Of a stretch of DNA of 64,000 bases, positions 7,304-16,620 are shown piece after piece. The notes beneath the pieces were generated by a model. That model was not told where the DNA came from, searched no databases, and worked only from the letters and a program-made list of their open reading frames with translations. The DNA is taken from the NCBI GenBank assembly GCA_900319625.1, contig ONPD01000004.1:62001-126000 (forward strand), in the 5' to 3' direction. The translations under genes were made by a program, and so were the position numbers. This stretch comes from an uncultured Treponema sp. (GTDB lineage: Bacteria; Spirochaetota; Spirochaetia; Treponematales; Treponemataceae). Position 1 is the first letter of the stretch, and each line of letters begins with the position of its first letter.

Positions 7304-8650
7304 TTATTCTTCGTCGTCTTTTTCGCCTAATTTACGGTGTAAAGTCTTACGTCCTATGCCTAAAATATCAGCAGTTTTACTCTTATTTCCGTCATTAAAG
7401 GCAAGATTTTCTTTAATAATTATAAGCTCGGCTTCTTCCATGGGCATTCCGATTGGAATTGTAATTACCTTTTCATCGCTCTTTTCGCGAACGCTGGATG
7501 GCAAATCGTCAATTTTGATTTCGTCTCCGGTACACATTACCACAGCGCTTTCTACGCAGTTTTTAAGCTCACGGATATTTCCAGGCCAGCTGTATTTCAG
7601 CATTGCGGCCTTAGCCCGGTTGTCAAAGCCCTTAATGTTCTTTTCGTTTTCAATGTTGAACTCACGCAAAAAGGAATGCATCAAAAGCGGTATGTCATCC
7701 TTGCGCTCTCGAAGGCTCGGCATTTCAATTCTGACAACATTAAGACGGTAATACAAATCTTCTCGGAATTTTCCGTTCTTAACTTCTTCTTCAAGATTGC
7801 GGTTTGTGGCAGCAACAACGCGAACATCCACACTGATAGTTTCAGTTCCACCTACCCGCTCAAATTTCTTTTCCTGCAAAGCCCGCAAAAGCTTAACCTG
7901 AGTCGCCTGATTGATTTCACCAATTTCATCCAGAAAGAGAGTTCCGCCGTCAGCAAGCTCAAAGCGTCCCTTGCTCATAGAATCGGCTCCTGTGTAGGCT
8001 CCCTTTTCGTGACCAAAAAGTTCGCTCTCCAGAAGAGTCTCGCTGAGGGCTGCGCAGTGAACAGAAATAAAAGGCTTGTCTTTTCTCGGCGACTGATTAT
8101 GGATTGCGTGGGCAACCAGCTCCTTACCAACTCCGCTTTCACCTGTAATCAGAACACTGGCTTTGGCAGGGGCCGCCTTCTGAATCATAGTCCGAACATG
8201 GTTGAGCTCAGACGATTTTCCAATCATTTCATCAGGGCTGTCAGCCTTGTTCAGACGGGCAAGAAGTTCCTTATTCTGATTTGCAAGTTCCTTACCGCGC
8301 AGTGCATTTTTTACAATCAGGTTCAAGTGGTCAAGATCAAGCGGCTTTGTCAAAAAATCATAGGCACCTGATTTGATAGCCTTGGTTGCGTCTTCAATGC
8401 TTCCGTGACCGGTCAAAACGATAATAGGAATTCCGGGATTTTCTGTTGTAACGCGGCGCACAACTTCCTCGCCCGAAATGCCGTCCATGCGGAGGTCTGT
8501 AATTACAAGGTCAATTCCGCCTTTGGCAATCAGGGCAAGACCTTCCTTTCCGCTGGCAGCTTTTTTTACCTCGTAACCTTCAAGCTCAAAATTGTCGGCA
8601 AGTCCGTTACGGATATTTTCTTCATCATCAATAGTAAGAATGGTAAACAT
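7304..8650 (-). CDS. NtrC-family sigma-54-dependent response regulator
   Basis: A 448-residue transcription activator. Residues 1-120 are a receiver domain with acidic pocket DDE (8-10) and phospho-acceptor D52. The central AAA+ domain has Walker A GESGVGKE, the sigma-54-contacting GAYTGA loop and FLDEIGE. The C-terminus is a Fis-type helix-turn-helix (KSKTADILGIGRKTLHRKL). It should hydrolyse ATP to open RpoN-bound promoters. It lies 42 bp downstream of the histidine kinase at 8693-9922, its likely partner, and is last in the minus-strand run from murG. No sigma-54 target promoter was identified in the window. The family is certain; the regulon is unknown. Confidence 0.95.
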   Translation of the reverse strand: MFTILTIDDEENIRNGLADNFELEGYEVKKAASGKEGLALIAKGGIDLVITDLRMDGISGEEVVRRVTTENPGIPIIVLTGHGSIEDATKAIKSGAYDFLTKPLDLDHLNLIVKNALRGKELANQNKELLARLNKADSPDEMIGKSSELNHVRTMIQKAAPAKASVLITGESGVGKELVAHAIHNQSPRKDKPFISVHCAALSETLLESELFGHEKGAYTGADSMSKGRFELADGGTLFLDEIGEINQATQVKLLRALQEKKFERVGGTETISVDVRVVAATNRNLEEEVKNGKFREDLYYRLNVVRIEMPSLRERKDDIPLLMHSFLREFNIENEKNIKGFDNRAKAAMLKYSWPGNIRELKNCVESAVVMCTGDEIKIDDLPSSVREKSDEKVITIPIGMPMEEAELIIIKENLAFNDGNKSKTADILGIGRKTLHRKLGEKDDEE

Positions 8651-8692
8651 TTTGCCTCCTGTGTAAGCCCGCCGGTCAGAGCCGCCGGAGTT

Positions 8693-9922
8693 TTATTTTA
8701 AGAGTTTTGTATTCGACTGAGGAAGCGGGAATGTAAGGGTAAAAATTGTTCCCCTTCCTTCCTGCGATTCCACCTGAATCTCGCCTGAAAATTCCTTTAC
8801 GATTTTATAAACCATAGTCATTCCAAGACCGGTTCCGTTCGCTTTTGTCGTATAGTAAGGCTCAAAAATACGGGAAACAGTCTGGCTGTTCATTCCGCAG
8901 CCGTTATCTGTGATTTTTATAACGTATTTTATGCCGTCAGTGCTGCAGTCAATCTTAAAAAGTCCCAGAAAAGCGCCTTTATCTTCTGATTTTCTTTCGA
9001 TATTGCACTCCGGGAAGCGGGATTTAATGGCGGCAAGCGCATTCTGCGAAAGATTCATAATCACTTCGCGTAAAAGCTTTTCATCAAGCATAATGCGCTG
9101 GTCGGTAGAAGATGAAATCTCCACACCAACATTAAAGCGGTTGAACTCAGGCGTAAAAAAGTCTGCTATGTTTTTTATTAAAAGTGCGGGATTTTTAAGC
9201 TGTAAGGTGGCGTTTACAGGGCGCACCGCAAACAAAAAGTCCATTACAAGCTTATTAAGGTGCTCAATTTCTTCATTTACAACATCAATGTGGTCTTCAA
9301 CAAACTTTTTTGCGGGCAGGACGTCATTATTGGCCCTGGCCTTTTCCAGAGCCTTCTGCACCAGCTGAATGTGAATTGAAATAGCACCCAGGGGATTTTT
9401 TATGTCATGAGCCATGCCCGCCGCAAGATTTGTAAGGTTTGCCATGTTTTCCATGCGGTGAACCAGCACATCCTGATTTTTTTTGTCGGTAACGTCACGA
9501 ATCAGGATTACCCGGCCGCATAAATCACAGTTTTTAACCAGGGGATTAATCTGGATGTTTAAAAAACGCACTCCCCCGTTTTCAGAAACCACAGAAAAAT
9601 CTTCGGCACTGTTGGTAGTTCCCTTCTGGGCGCAGTTTTTAATAAAATCAGCAATATCAGAATCTTCGATAATTTCCCACAAATAGACAGAGCCAGGCAT
9701 AGTATCATCAAGATGCTGGGTAAAATTAAGCCTGCGTTCGGCCACGCGGTTATTCTGAATCAGCTTATAGTCCTTATCAACGATGATAATGCCGGCCGAA
9801 AGCGATTCCATAATGGAATCATAGTTTTCAATCTCGCTTACCATGTCTTCAAGCAGAGATGAAAGCTGTTCTTTGGAAAACTTATCGATTTTCTGGGTGA
9901 TTTTCTTTACATAACTGCGCAT
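8693..9922 (-). CDS. Cytoplasmic PAS sensor histidine kinase (NtrB-like)
   Basis: A 409-residue kinase without transmembrane segments. Residues about 35-145 form a PAS domain (SLSAGIIIVDKDYKLIQNN). The HisKA box is AHDIKNPLGA with phospho-His172. The C-terminal HATPase has NLSQNALAA (N box), DNGCGM (G1) and GTGLGMTM (G2). It probably senses a cytosolic signal and phosphorylates the NtrC-like regulator encoded next. Its start overlaps the end of the HolB-like gene by 16 bp, so the two are probably translated together. Cysteines 132 and 135 (CDLC) near the end of the PAS domain could bind metal or respond to redox; that is speculation. Confidence 0.93.
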   Translation of the reverse strand: MRSYVKKITQKIDKFSKEQLSSLLEDMVSEIENYDSIMESLSAGIIIVDKDYKLIQNNRVAERRLNFTQHLDDTMPGSVYLWEIIEDSDIADFIKNCAQKGTTNSAEDFSVVSENGGVRFLNIQINPLVKNCDLCGRVILIRDVTDKKNQDVLVHRMENMANLTNLAAGMAHDIKNPLGAISIHIQLVQKALEKARANNDVLPAKKFVEDHIDVVNEEIEHLNKLVMDFLFAVRPVNATLQLKNPALLIKNIADFFTPEFNRFNVGVEISSSTDQRIMLDEKLLREVIMNLSQNALAAIKSRFPECNIERKSEDKGAFLGLFKIDCSTDGIKYVIKITDNGCGMNSQTVSRIFEPYYTTKANGTGLGMTMVYKIVKEFSGEIQVESQEGRGTIFTLTFPLPQSNTKLLK

Positions 9923-11136
9923 TTGAATATATCTCCACCTTTGTTATTGAGTGCAGCCATATCGCGAAGTAAAATTTCCAGGGCTCCCTGAGGAGTCTGA
10001 TTAAAAAGAGTGATGTTATCCCAGGTTTTTCGTAAAAGCTCAAGGACTTCAAAAGAGATTTCTGCCCCCTGAGGCGTTTTATTAAGCGGTCGGAACTTCA
10101 AGGCCAGGTCTTCAAGGAAAATCTTCAGTTCTACCCGCGGATTAAAGTTCTGGCAGGCTTTTACAATGTCCGCAATTGCCGGAATCTGATGTTTTGCAAG
10201 GCCTGTAAAGAAAAGGTCTGCCTGCTCGCGGATACTTTCCGGTTTTACAGGCAAAAATGTCAGAAGATAGTCGTTTATGGAGCCAGTAAAGGCATCGTTG
10301 TGGAAAACACGGGTTATTACGTCCTTCTGTTCGTCCAAAGTACGGTCTTTGAAGGAATAATTTCTCACACGGGAAAGAATTGTCTGCATGATGGCGTTTT
10401 TCTGCGAAGTCAGCAGGATAAAAACGCAGTCGGCAGGAGGCTCTTCAAGGATTTTGAGCAGGGCATTACGAACGCTGGCCTGCATACGGTGGGCATTTTC
10501 AATGATGATTGTCTTTTTGCCCTCTTCGCTCTTGATATGAGCCCAGGTTTCCATATTTCTTATCTGACTTACAGGAATTGAGTCGTATAAAAAGTCAGTT
10601 TCCAGATCCAGGGCCTTTTTTTCAAGCTTAGAGCAGATTTCTTCCAGCTCTTCAAAAGACGGAAGCTCGCGGGGGAAATCAAGTTTTTCAAGATTTTCGT
10701 TTATATCAGCGATTATCGTTCCGATTTTATTCAGATCCTTGTCGCCCTGCCAGAGAATATCAGAAAATCGAAGGGTAAGCTTACGGATGCTGCGTAAAAA
10801 AAGATAGCGGGCCGCAACCTGGTAGGTGGCATTTGCCTTTACAGCGGCCAGGAAGGTCTCTTTTGCAGAAGAAATCTCAAGAAAGCAGTCACGCGGGCCA
10901 AGCAGCAGGATATTTGAACAGGTAAGGCTCTTGTGCTGCAAACAGGAAGGACAGGTACAGTCAAAACGTCGCTTTCCCCCTTCGTGGCAGGAAAGGATGC
11001 GGGCTGTTTCAAGAGCCGCAGTTAGCTTTCCGCTTGCTTCCGGGCCGGAAAATAATACGGCGCCCGGCAGACGGTTATTTTTGATGTCAGAGGACAGATC
11101 TTTGGAAACGCCCTGATTTACAAGATTCTCATACAT
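9907..11136 (-). CDS. DNA polymerase III delta'-like (HolB/DnaX family) subunit
   Basis: Clamp-loader-type AAA+ protein of 409 residues. Walker A is GPEASGKL (residues 31-38), followed by a zinc-module-like set of cysteines C50, C60, C62, C65. A later block, NALLKILEEPPADCVFILLTSQ, and the arginine-finger region ILSRVR match the delta'/DnaX family, although the SRC motif reads SRV. About 90 residues between the cysteine module and the Walker B region (TIIIENAHRM) are an insertion relative to typical delta', which is about 330 residues. It should help load the beta clamp. It lies 2 bp after cvpA and overlaps the histidine kinase gene. Delta' is favoured over gamma/tau because of its length and lack of a tau tail. 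Confidence 0.8.
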   Translation of the reverse strand: MYENLVNQGVSKDLSSDIKNNRLPGAVLFSGPEASGKLTAALETARILSCHEGGKRRFDCTCPSCLQHKSLTCSNILLLGPRDCFLEISSAKETFLAAVKANATYQVAARYLFLRSIRKLTLRFSDILWQGDKDLNKIGTIIADINENLEKLDFPRELPSFEELEEICSKLEKKALDLETDFLYDSIPVSQIRNMETWAHIKSEEGKKTIIIENAHRMQASVRNALLKILEEPPADCVFILLTSQKNAIMQTILSRVRNYSFKDRTLDEQKDVITRVFHNDAFTGSINDYLLTFLPVKPESIREQADLFFTGLAKHQIPAIADIVKACQNFNPRVELKIFLEDLALKFRPLNKTPQGAEISFEVLELLRKTWDNITLFNQTPQGALEILLRDMAALNNKGGDIFKCAVM

Positions 11137-11138
11137 GG

Positions 11139-11624
11139 TTAAATTTTTCCTCCCCTTGTGCGGACAACATCAGAAGAAGCAACGATGCCCAGCAGGTGAT
11201 AAAAGAAGCTTCCCTGTAAAAGATTACCAGTTTCTACAAAAGGCTGAACATTCAGAACAAAAATAATCACAAAGACTATTGCAAGGCCTTCTACAAATCC
11301 GAATAAAAGTCCAAGGGCCCGGTTAAGGCTTCCCAAAAGCTTATTTTCGAAGAGCTTTTGAAAAATCATTTCACAGATTTTTACAATGAGAAAAACTACG
11401 ACAAAAACAATCAAAAATGAAAGGATGGTGCACATCAGCTGGTTGCTTACTTTTGGCGCAAGAACGGGAATAATCTTTTTATAAAAAAATGCGGCACAGA
11501 TAAGGCCCGCTATAAGGGCAGCTTTTCCAAAAACAGCACTTACAAAGCCGCGGCAAAGTCCTAAAAGAGCGAAAATCAAAATCAAAATGCAGAAAAAATA
11601 ATCAACAGGTATGAATGTCATCAC
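11139..11624 (-). CDS. CvpA family membrane protein
   Basis: A 161-residue protein with four predicted transmembrane helices and the family's typical N-terminal helix (DYFFCILILIFALLGLCRGF) and central helix-loop pattern ending LGLLFGFVEGLAIVFVI. CvpA proteins are linked to colicin V export and to envelope or peptidoglycan homeostasis in various bacteria; the molecular role is unsettled. It overlaps murG by 4 bp (ATGA type), so the two are translationally coupled. That neighbourhood fits an envelope role. Confidence 0.8.
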   Translation of the reverse strand: MMTFIPVDYFFCILILIFALLGLCRGFVSAVFGKAALIAGLICAAFFYKKIIPVLAPKVSNQLMCTILSFLIVFVVVFLIVKICEMIFQKLFENKLLGSLNRALGLLFGFVEGLAIVFVIIFVLNVQPFVETGNLLQGSFFYHLLGIVASSDVVRTRGGKI

Positions 11625-12805
11625 TTTGTTTCCTCATATACAATTTCGGCAATTTTCTGAGCCGGCTTCTGGCTTCCTGTCAGTTTTTTAAGTGATTCAG
11701 AAAGATTTTTTCTAGTATTTTCATCAAGTAGCTTTGTGAGTTCTTCCTTCATTTTGTCTGATGTCGCATCCTGACCAACCAGTACAAGGGCACTCTGCTT
11801 TTCTTCGAAGAATTTCGCATTATCAACCTGATCACCCCGGGTTCCGCTTCCACATAAAGGAATGAGCAGCATTGGCTTATATAAAACTGCCGCTTCCCAG
11901 ATTGAATTGGCGCCGGCACGGGAAAGCACGATATCGCTTGCGGCCACTACGTCAGGCATCTGCTCGTAGATAAACTGATAAGGCTTATAGGAGGCTCCGA
12001 ATTTTTCTTTCAGTTCCCCTTCCTTATTTTCATCATTATTTAAAAGACCGGTTTGATGAACAACCGTAAAGTGCTGGCAAAGCCAGTCTAAATTATCAAA
12101 GATAAGATTGTTTATCTGGCGGGCTCCCGAAGAACCGCCGAGAACTAAGAGAAGAGGTTTTGTGTCGCCGTCTCCAGTGCCAGTGCCACCTTCCGTCCCC
12201 AGTCCTAAAAATCCGCGGCCCCGAGCTGCATCTGCCGTATAAAATACCGGGCGGACAGGGTTTCCGCTTACTATTACGCGTTCCTGGTCTGCCGCAGAAA
12301 GCTTCTTCTTTGTTTCTTCATAGGAAACAAACATCTTCTTTGCTGATTTGAAATTAATTCTGTTGGCAAGGCCCAGAGTAAAATCACATTCATGGGTATA
12401 AACCGGGATATGCAGGAGGCGCGCCGCGATTACAGGGGGCACGCTTACAAAGCCACCCTTAGAAAAAAGCACGCAGGGACGATTCTTTTTGAGGACAAAA
12501 AAGGCCTTTACAAAGCCCGCAAAAATCCTGAAAAGGTCAGAAAAGTTTTTAAGTGAGAAATAGCGACGCAGTTTTCCAGAAGGAAGACCGTAGAACTTAT
12601 CAACAGAAGGCTTTTCCTCCCCGCTGACAGCATTTTCTACGATTTTTTTATCCATACCTTTAGAACAGCCAAGCCAGATTATAGAAAGTTCTTTTTGATT
12701 TTTTTCCGCAATTTTTTTTATTTCATCGGCAACGGCAAGACCCGGGTAAATATGCCCGCCGGTGCCGCCGCCTGTAAATGCCACAAGATTTTTGTTTAAG
12801 TTCAT
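11621..12805 (-). CDS. murG: UDP-GlcNAc--lipid I N-acetylglucosaminyltransferase MurG
   Basis: Makes lipid II by adding GlcNAc to lipid I on the inner face of the cytoplasmic membrane. Motifs: GGGTGGHIYPGLAVA (residues 12-26), HECD at 138-141, SGNPVR at 180-185, LGGSSGARQIN at 222-232 and the C-terminal donor-site block SRAGANSIWEAA. Length (394) is slightly above the usual 355-365. Part of the excess is a Gly/Thr/Asp tract at residues 203-216 between the two Rossmann lobes, which looks like a low-complexity insertion. No Shine-Dalgarno is visible; TATATT sits seven bases before the ATG. It heads the run murG-cvpA-holB-kinase-regulator. Confidence 0.95.
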   Translation of the reverse strand: MNLNKNLVAFTGGGTGGHIYPGLAVADEIKKIAEKNQKELSIIWLGCSKGMDKKIVENAVSGEEKPSVDKFYGLPSGKLRRYFSLKNFSDLFRIFAGFVKAFFVLKKNRPCVLFSKGGFVSVPPVIAARLLHIPVYTHECDFTLGLANRINFKSAKKMFVSYEETKKKLSAADQERVIVSGNPVRPVFYTADAARGRGFLGLGTEGGTGTGDGDTKPLLLVLGGSSGARQINNLIFDNLDWLCQHFTVVHQTGLLNNDENKEGELKEKFGASYKPYQFIYEQMPDVVAASDIVLSRAGANSIWEAAVLYKPMLLIPLCGSGTRGDQVDNAKFFEEKQSALVLVGQDATSDKMKEELTKLLDENTRKNLSESLKKLTGSQKPAQKIAEIVYEETK

Positions 12806-12812
12806 ACTATAT

Positions 12813-12818
12813 AATATA
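12813..12818 (-). promoter_or_regulatory. -10 element abutting murG start (possible leaderless)
   Basis: On the minus strand TATATT is seven bases from the murG ATG and no Shine-Dalgarno intervenes. No good -35 is seen 17 bp upstream, so the promoter call is weak. Confidence 0.35.
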
Positions 12819-12858
12819 GCACAAAAGGTGACTTTGCGCGACAGCCGGCAGGACGGCT

Positions 12859-14889
12859 TTAATTTTTTCGTCTGCGAAGTAATTGAGCCGCAATCAGAAG
12901 AACAATAAGGGCAATTCCTGCAAGGTCTGTAATTGAATGTGACTCAATACAGCAGAGTCCGGCTGCCATGAAACAAAGACGCTCAATTACAGACATAGAT
13001 TTCTTCAGGGATTTAGAAACCTTAAAGTTATTCAAAAAGCCTGTTGGCGCAAAAGCATAACCTTCAAGGGCAACACTCAAACCGAACATACCGATAATCG
13101 CGGTAATGGCAATTCGCAGGATAGAAAGAGTATCAGCTCCAATCATCAGCATTGCCGGATTGTAAATGAACATATAAGGAACGATAAAGGCACCAATTGC
13201 AAGTTTTGTCGCATTCACCGCCGTTCTCATAGGCTTTGCCCGGGCTATGGCCGCACCCGCAATTGCCGCAAGTGCTACAGGAGGAGTTACGTCAGCAATA
13301 ATACCAAAGTAGAAGGCAAACATGTGGGCAGGTAAAAGCTGTTCCGGAGTTGGAGCGCTGCCGCCGTAAAGACAGTGAACGATTGCAGTTGCAGTAATTG
13401 TTGAAGTAATCAGGTAGTTTGCAGTTGTAGGAGCGCCCATACCAAGAATGATAGAAGAAATCATTGTAAGAAGCAGGGTGATAAAAAGCTTTCCGTGGGC
13501 AAGAGCAACAAGACCGGCTCCAAGTTTAAGGCCAAGTCCTGTAAGGGTTACAACACCAATAATAATTCCGGCCATTCCACAGGCAATCGCTACGCTGATA
13601 ATTCCTCTTGCTGCTGCACAGAGTACGTCAATAAAATCGTGAAGATTAAAGCGAGGTCTTGTACCCTTTGCCAGGTCTACAAAAGAGGCTGCAATTGCAA
13701 TAATGATAATAGAAAGAATTCCCATAAGGGCTGAATAAGTTGCTGTCTTTCCAGAGCAGAGGAAGAAAATAATTACCAGAAGAGGCAGAATCATATATCC
13801 GCGAGAAAGGAACAATGGGAGGAAGCGAGGAATTTCATTTTTTGGAAGACCTTTTAAGCCCCGCTTATGTGCTTCAAGATGAACCATAATAAAGATTCCC
13901 GCAAAATAAAGCAAAGCCGGAATTACAGCGGCCTTTACTACTGTGATGTAAGGAACGCCAACGCTTTCTGCCATAAGGAAGGCAGCCGCACCCATAATAG
14001 GAGGCATAAGCTGTCCCCCGGTTGAGGCAGCGGCTTCTACAGCGCCCGCAAATTCACCGCGGTAACCCAGTTTTTTCATCATAGGGATTGTGAAAGAACC
14101 AGAACCTACAGTATTTGAAACTGAAGAACCTGAAACAGTTCCCAAAAGTGCAGAAGAAAGAACAGCTACTTTTGCAGGACCACCGCTTGCACTACCCGCA
14201 ATTGCGTTACAGGCATCAATAAAGAACTGTCCGATTCCTGTTTTTTCAAGGAAGGCACCAAAAAGAATAAAAAGGAAGATAAAGGTTGAACAAGCCCCGA
14301 TTGGAGTTCCCATAATTCCTTCTGTTGTGTAGTAAAGATGGCTTACAACACGGGGAAGTCTGTAGCCGCGGTGATTCAAAAAGCCCGGAAGATACTTTCC
14401 GATAAAGGCATAAAGAATAAAACAGCCGGCAATAATCATGATTGGCAAACCAACAATACGGCGGCAACTTTCAAAAAGGATTATAATTCCGATAATTCCT
14501 ATTACGATATCCAGAACAGTATAGGCACCGGCACGTCTTACAATCTGTTCAAAGTTGATGATGTAGTAGCACCAGCAGCCCGCTCCCATAAAGGCAAGAA
14601 GCACGTCGTAAAGAGGAAGGGTGTTTTTAGACATTTTTTTGCTGGCAGGAAAAAGCAAGAATGCAAGAAACTGCACAAAAGCCAGGTGGGAGGCACGTAC
14701 AATCTGAGTTGGAATAGTTCCTTTTAAAGTTGCAAAAAGCTGAAAGCCACAGAAGGCAATCGAAATAAGAACCGTTATGTACTGACGCCAGCACTTATGC
14801 TCCCGGTAGGACCTTTCCCTGTCCAGATCCTTCATGAGTTTTTTCATTTCGTCTTCGTTCGTTGTCGGAAGCAAAGTTTCAATATCCAT
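12859..14889 (-). CDS. TRAP transporter fused permease (4TM + 12TM), TAXI type
   Basis: A 676-residue membrane protein in which the small (DctQ-like) and large (DctM-like) TRAP subunits are fused, as is usual for TAXI-type TRAP systems. An N-terminal cytoplasmic stretch is followed by four helices, then a long DctM-like region with PIGACSTFIFLFILFGAFLEKTG, GSSVSNTVGSGSFTIPMMKKLGY and GMGAPTTANYLI. It uses a sodium or proton gradient to import an organic acid captured by the binding protein at 15405-16352. The order binding protein, DUF1850, permease and the 11-bp overlap with DUF1850 indicate an operon. The substrate cannot be read from the sequence; TAXI systems often take glutamate or dicarboxylates. 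Confidence 0.93.
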   Translation of the reverse strand: MDIETLLPTTNEDEMKKLMKDLDRERSYREHKCWRQYITVLISIAFCGFQLFATLKGTIPTQIVRASHLAFVQFLAFLLFPASKKMSKNTLPLYDVLLAFMGAGCWCYYIINFEQIVRRAGAYTVLDIVIGIIGIIILFESCRRIVGLPIMIIAGCFILYAFIGKYLPGFLNHRGYRLPRVVSHLYYTTEGIMGTPIGACSTFIFLFILFGAFLEKTGIGQFFIDACNAIAGSASGGPAKVAVLSSALLGTVSGSSVSNTVGSGSFTIPMMKKLGYRGEFAGAVEAAASTGGQLMPPIMGAAAFLMAESVGVPYITVVKAAVIPALLYFAGIFIMVHLEAHKRGLKGLPKNEIPRFLPLFLSRGYMILPLLVIIFFLCSGKTATYSALMGILSIIIIAIAASFVDLAKGTRPRFNLHDFIDVLCAAARGIISVAIACGMAGIIIGVVTLTGLGLKLGAGLVALAHGKLFITLLLTMISSIILGMGAPTTANYLITSTITATAIVHCLYGGSAPTPEQLLPAHMFAFYFGIIADVTPPVALAAIAGAAIARAKPMRTAVNATKLAIGAFIVPYMFIYNPAMLMIGADTLSILRIAITAIIGMFGLSVALEGYAFAPTGFLNNFKVSKSLKKSMSVIERLCFMAAGLCCIESHSITDLAGIALIVLLIAAQLLRRRKN

Positions 14890-15385
14890 CTATAGGACTC
14901 CTTCTTGTAATAATTTGTAAAGGTGAAAGCCTTTTCATTTCAAAAATCAGGCTTGTCTGAGGCTTAAAAAAATCCTTCAAAAAGAATTCAGTTTCTCCCA
15001 CAGTCACAGAATGTTCTGCAATTACGCCGACCGCCATAACAAGCCGGGGCAGTCTCCTGTTCAGATTTTCTATAATGTAACCGTCTTCTGTAACAAGAAA
15101 ATCTGCACCTTGAGTTTCATAAGGCTCTGGAATGCCGGCACCGTAAGAAAGAAAGAGGGTTTTATAAAGTTCCAGTTGGCCGGATTTCAGAATACGATAG
15201 TAATCATGCACCCTGCCTTTATTTACGGAATGGGTATAATTTACAGAAAAGCCTTCTTTTACAGCTTTTATGGAATAAATTCTTTCTGAATGATTCTTTC
15301 TGTTTGAAATTGACAGTGCCCGCACCAGAGGCAGATTCAATGCCAGAAGGATAGCGGACACTGTAAAAACCAAAAGTTTTTTCAT
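14879..15385 (-). CDS. DUF1850 protein associated with TAXI TRAP transporter
   Basis: A 168-residue protein with one N-terminal hydrophobic helix (signal anchor or signal peptide). The core contains the DUF1850 pattern: FSVNYTHSVNKGRVHDYYRI, then LSYGAGIPEPYE and a C-terminal strand region. DUF1850 genes are known neighbours of TAXI TRAP permeases. Here the gene lies between the binding protein (19 bp upstream) and the permease (11-bp overlap). An accessory role in assembly or substrate delivery is an inference from context. Confidence 0.8.
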   Translation of the reverse strand: MKKLLVFTVSAILLALNLPLVRALSISNRKNHSERIYSIKAVKEGFSVNYTHSVNKGRVHDYYRILKSGQLELYKTLFLSYGAGIPEPYETQGADFLVTEDGYIIENLNRRLPRLVMAVGVIAEHSVTVGETEFFLKDFFKPQTSLIFEMKRLSPLQIITRRSPIDGY

Positions 15386-15404
15386 AAAGGGGTGATATTA
15401 ACCC

Positions 15405-16352
15405 TTAGTTCAAAACGCCGATTTCTTTATAGTATTTTGCAGCACCTGGATGGAATGGAACAGAAATACCAGTTACAGCAGATTCTGCAGTAACTTCCTT
15501 TCCTTTTGCGTGAGCAGCTCCAAGTTCATCAAGATTTTCAAAGAGAGCCTTTGTCATTGCATAAACTGTGTTTTCATCAAGATTTGCGTTTACGGCAAGA
15601 GTAGCTTTAATTGCAAGAGCTTCTGTATCGCGGTCAGTTCCCTTGTAAGTTCCGGCTGGAATTACAGTTTTTGTATAGAAACCGTATTTAGCGCAGATTG
15701 CATCAGCTTTATCACCATTTACAGGAATCAGGATAAGACCAGCAGTAAATGCAAGCTCCTGCAAAGCAGCGTTAGGAACACCAGCTGTAATAAAGCAGGC
15801 ATCAAGAGTTCCATTCTGAAGACCTTCAGCAGATTCCTTAAATGAAAGGTTATTCTTTTTGATATCGGAGAAAGAAATTCCATAGCCTTCGAGAATCTGT
15901 TTAGCATTGAATTCAACACCAGATCCAGCATCACCTACAGAAACGCGTTTTCCGCGCAAATCATCAACAGATTTAATTCCGCTAGAAGCAGAGGCAGCAA
16001 TCTGAACAACTTCAGGATACAAAGTTCCGATTGAAGCAAGGTTTGGAAGCTTCTGACCAGCGAACATATCAGTTCCGTTATATGCATAGTCCATTACATC
16101 ATTCTGAACTGTAGCAAATTCTGCATCACCTTTTGAAATAAGACGAAGGTTTTCTGCAGAAGCTCCGGTAGCCTGAGCAGTTACGTTCATGTTTTCAATT
16201 TTTGTGTTCCAGATGTTGGCAATTGCACCACCAAATGGATAATAAGTACCGGAAGTACCACCGGTAGCAAGAATGTAATTCTTCTTTTCATTACAACCAG
16301 TAAGGGCAAGCAGACCAGCCAGAACGGCACCAATTACAGCAATTTTTTTCAT
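15405..16352 (-). CDS. TAXI-family TRAP solute-binding lipoprotein
   Basis: A 315-residue periplasmic binding protein with a lipobox LLALTGC (Cys about residue 20). The mature part begins YILATGGTSGTYYPFGGAIANIWN, the TAXI hallmark, and continues with GKRVSVGDAGSGVEFNAKQILE and DACFITAGVPNAALQELA. It captures the substrate for the fused TRAP permease encoded two genes downstream. It is the first gene of the three-gene operon, and AGGTCC is the nearest purine-rich start signal. Membrane anchoring of the binding protein is common in spirochetes. Confidence 0.93.
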   Translation of the reverse strand: MKKIAVIGAVLAGLLALTGCNEKKNYILATGGTSGTYYPFGGAIANIWNTKIENMNVTAQATGASAENLRLISKGDAEFATVQNDVMDYAYNGTDMFAGQKLPNLASIGTLYPEVVQIAASASSGIKSVDDLRGKRVSVGDAGSGVEFNAKQILEGYGISFSDIKKNNLSFKESAEGLQNGTLDACFITAGVPNAALQELAFTAGLILIPVNGDKADAICAKYGFYTKTVIPAGTYKGTDRDTEALAIKATLAVNANLDENTVYAMTKALFENLDELGAAHAKGKEVTAESAVTGISVPFHPGAAKYYKEIGVLN

Positions 16353-16503
16353 GTAGGACCTCTTTTTTTTAATCTAGGGTTAAATATAGAAAGGATTCTA
16401 TTAATAGTATTATATAATATTATTTTCTTTCTTTCTATGAGTTTGCTTTATGCCAGTGCAAAAAAAATAATTAAAATTATTTTAAAAATTGCCATTTGAC
16501 CTA

Positions 16504-16530
16504 TTGACTCAAATTATCATTTTGTATAAT
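16504..16530 (+). promoter_or_regulatory. Promoter of tRNA-Phe
   Basis: TTGACT (16504-16509) and perfect TATAAT (16525-16530) are separated by 15 bp, shorter than elsewhere in the window. The mature tRNA starts 16 bp after the -10. Confidence 0.55.
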
Positions 16531-16545
16531 ATATAAAACATCAAC

Positions 16546-16618
16546 GCCGCAGTAGCTCAGTTGGTAGAGCGCCGGACTGAAAATCCGTATGTCGTTGGTT
16601 CGATTCCAACCTGTGGCA
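16546..16618 (+). tRNA. tRNA-Phe (GAA)
   Basis: Cloverleaf of 73 nt. Acceptor GCCGCAG pairs with CTGTGGC (one G-U), D arm GCTC/GAGC, anticodon loop CTGAAAA with GAA, T arm GTTGG-TTCGATT-CCAAC and discriminator A. CCA is not encoded (ACG follows), so a CCA-adding enzyme is needed. The outermost anticodon-stem pair is C-U. Confidence 0.95.
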
Positions 16619-16620
16619 CG

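Noticed and set aside
9483..9686. Antisense frames over the histidine kinase and many other genes
   Set aside because: They mirror conserved coding sequence on the other strand and have no start signals or family resemblance.
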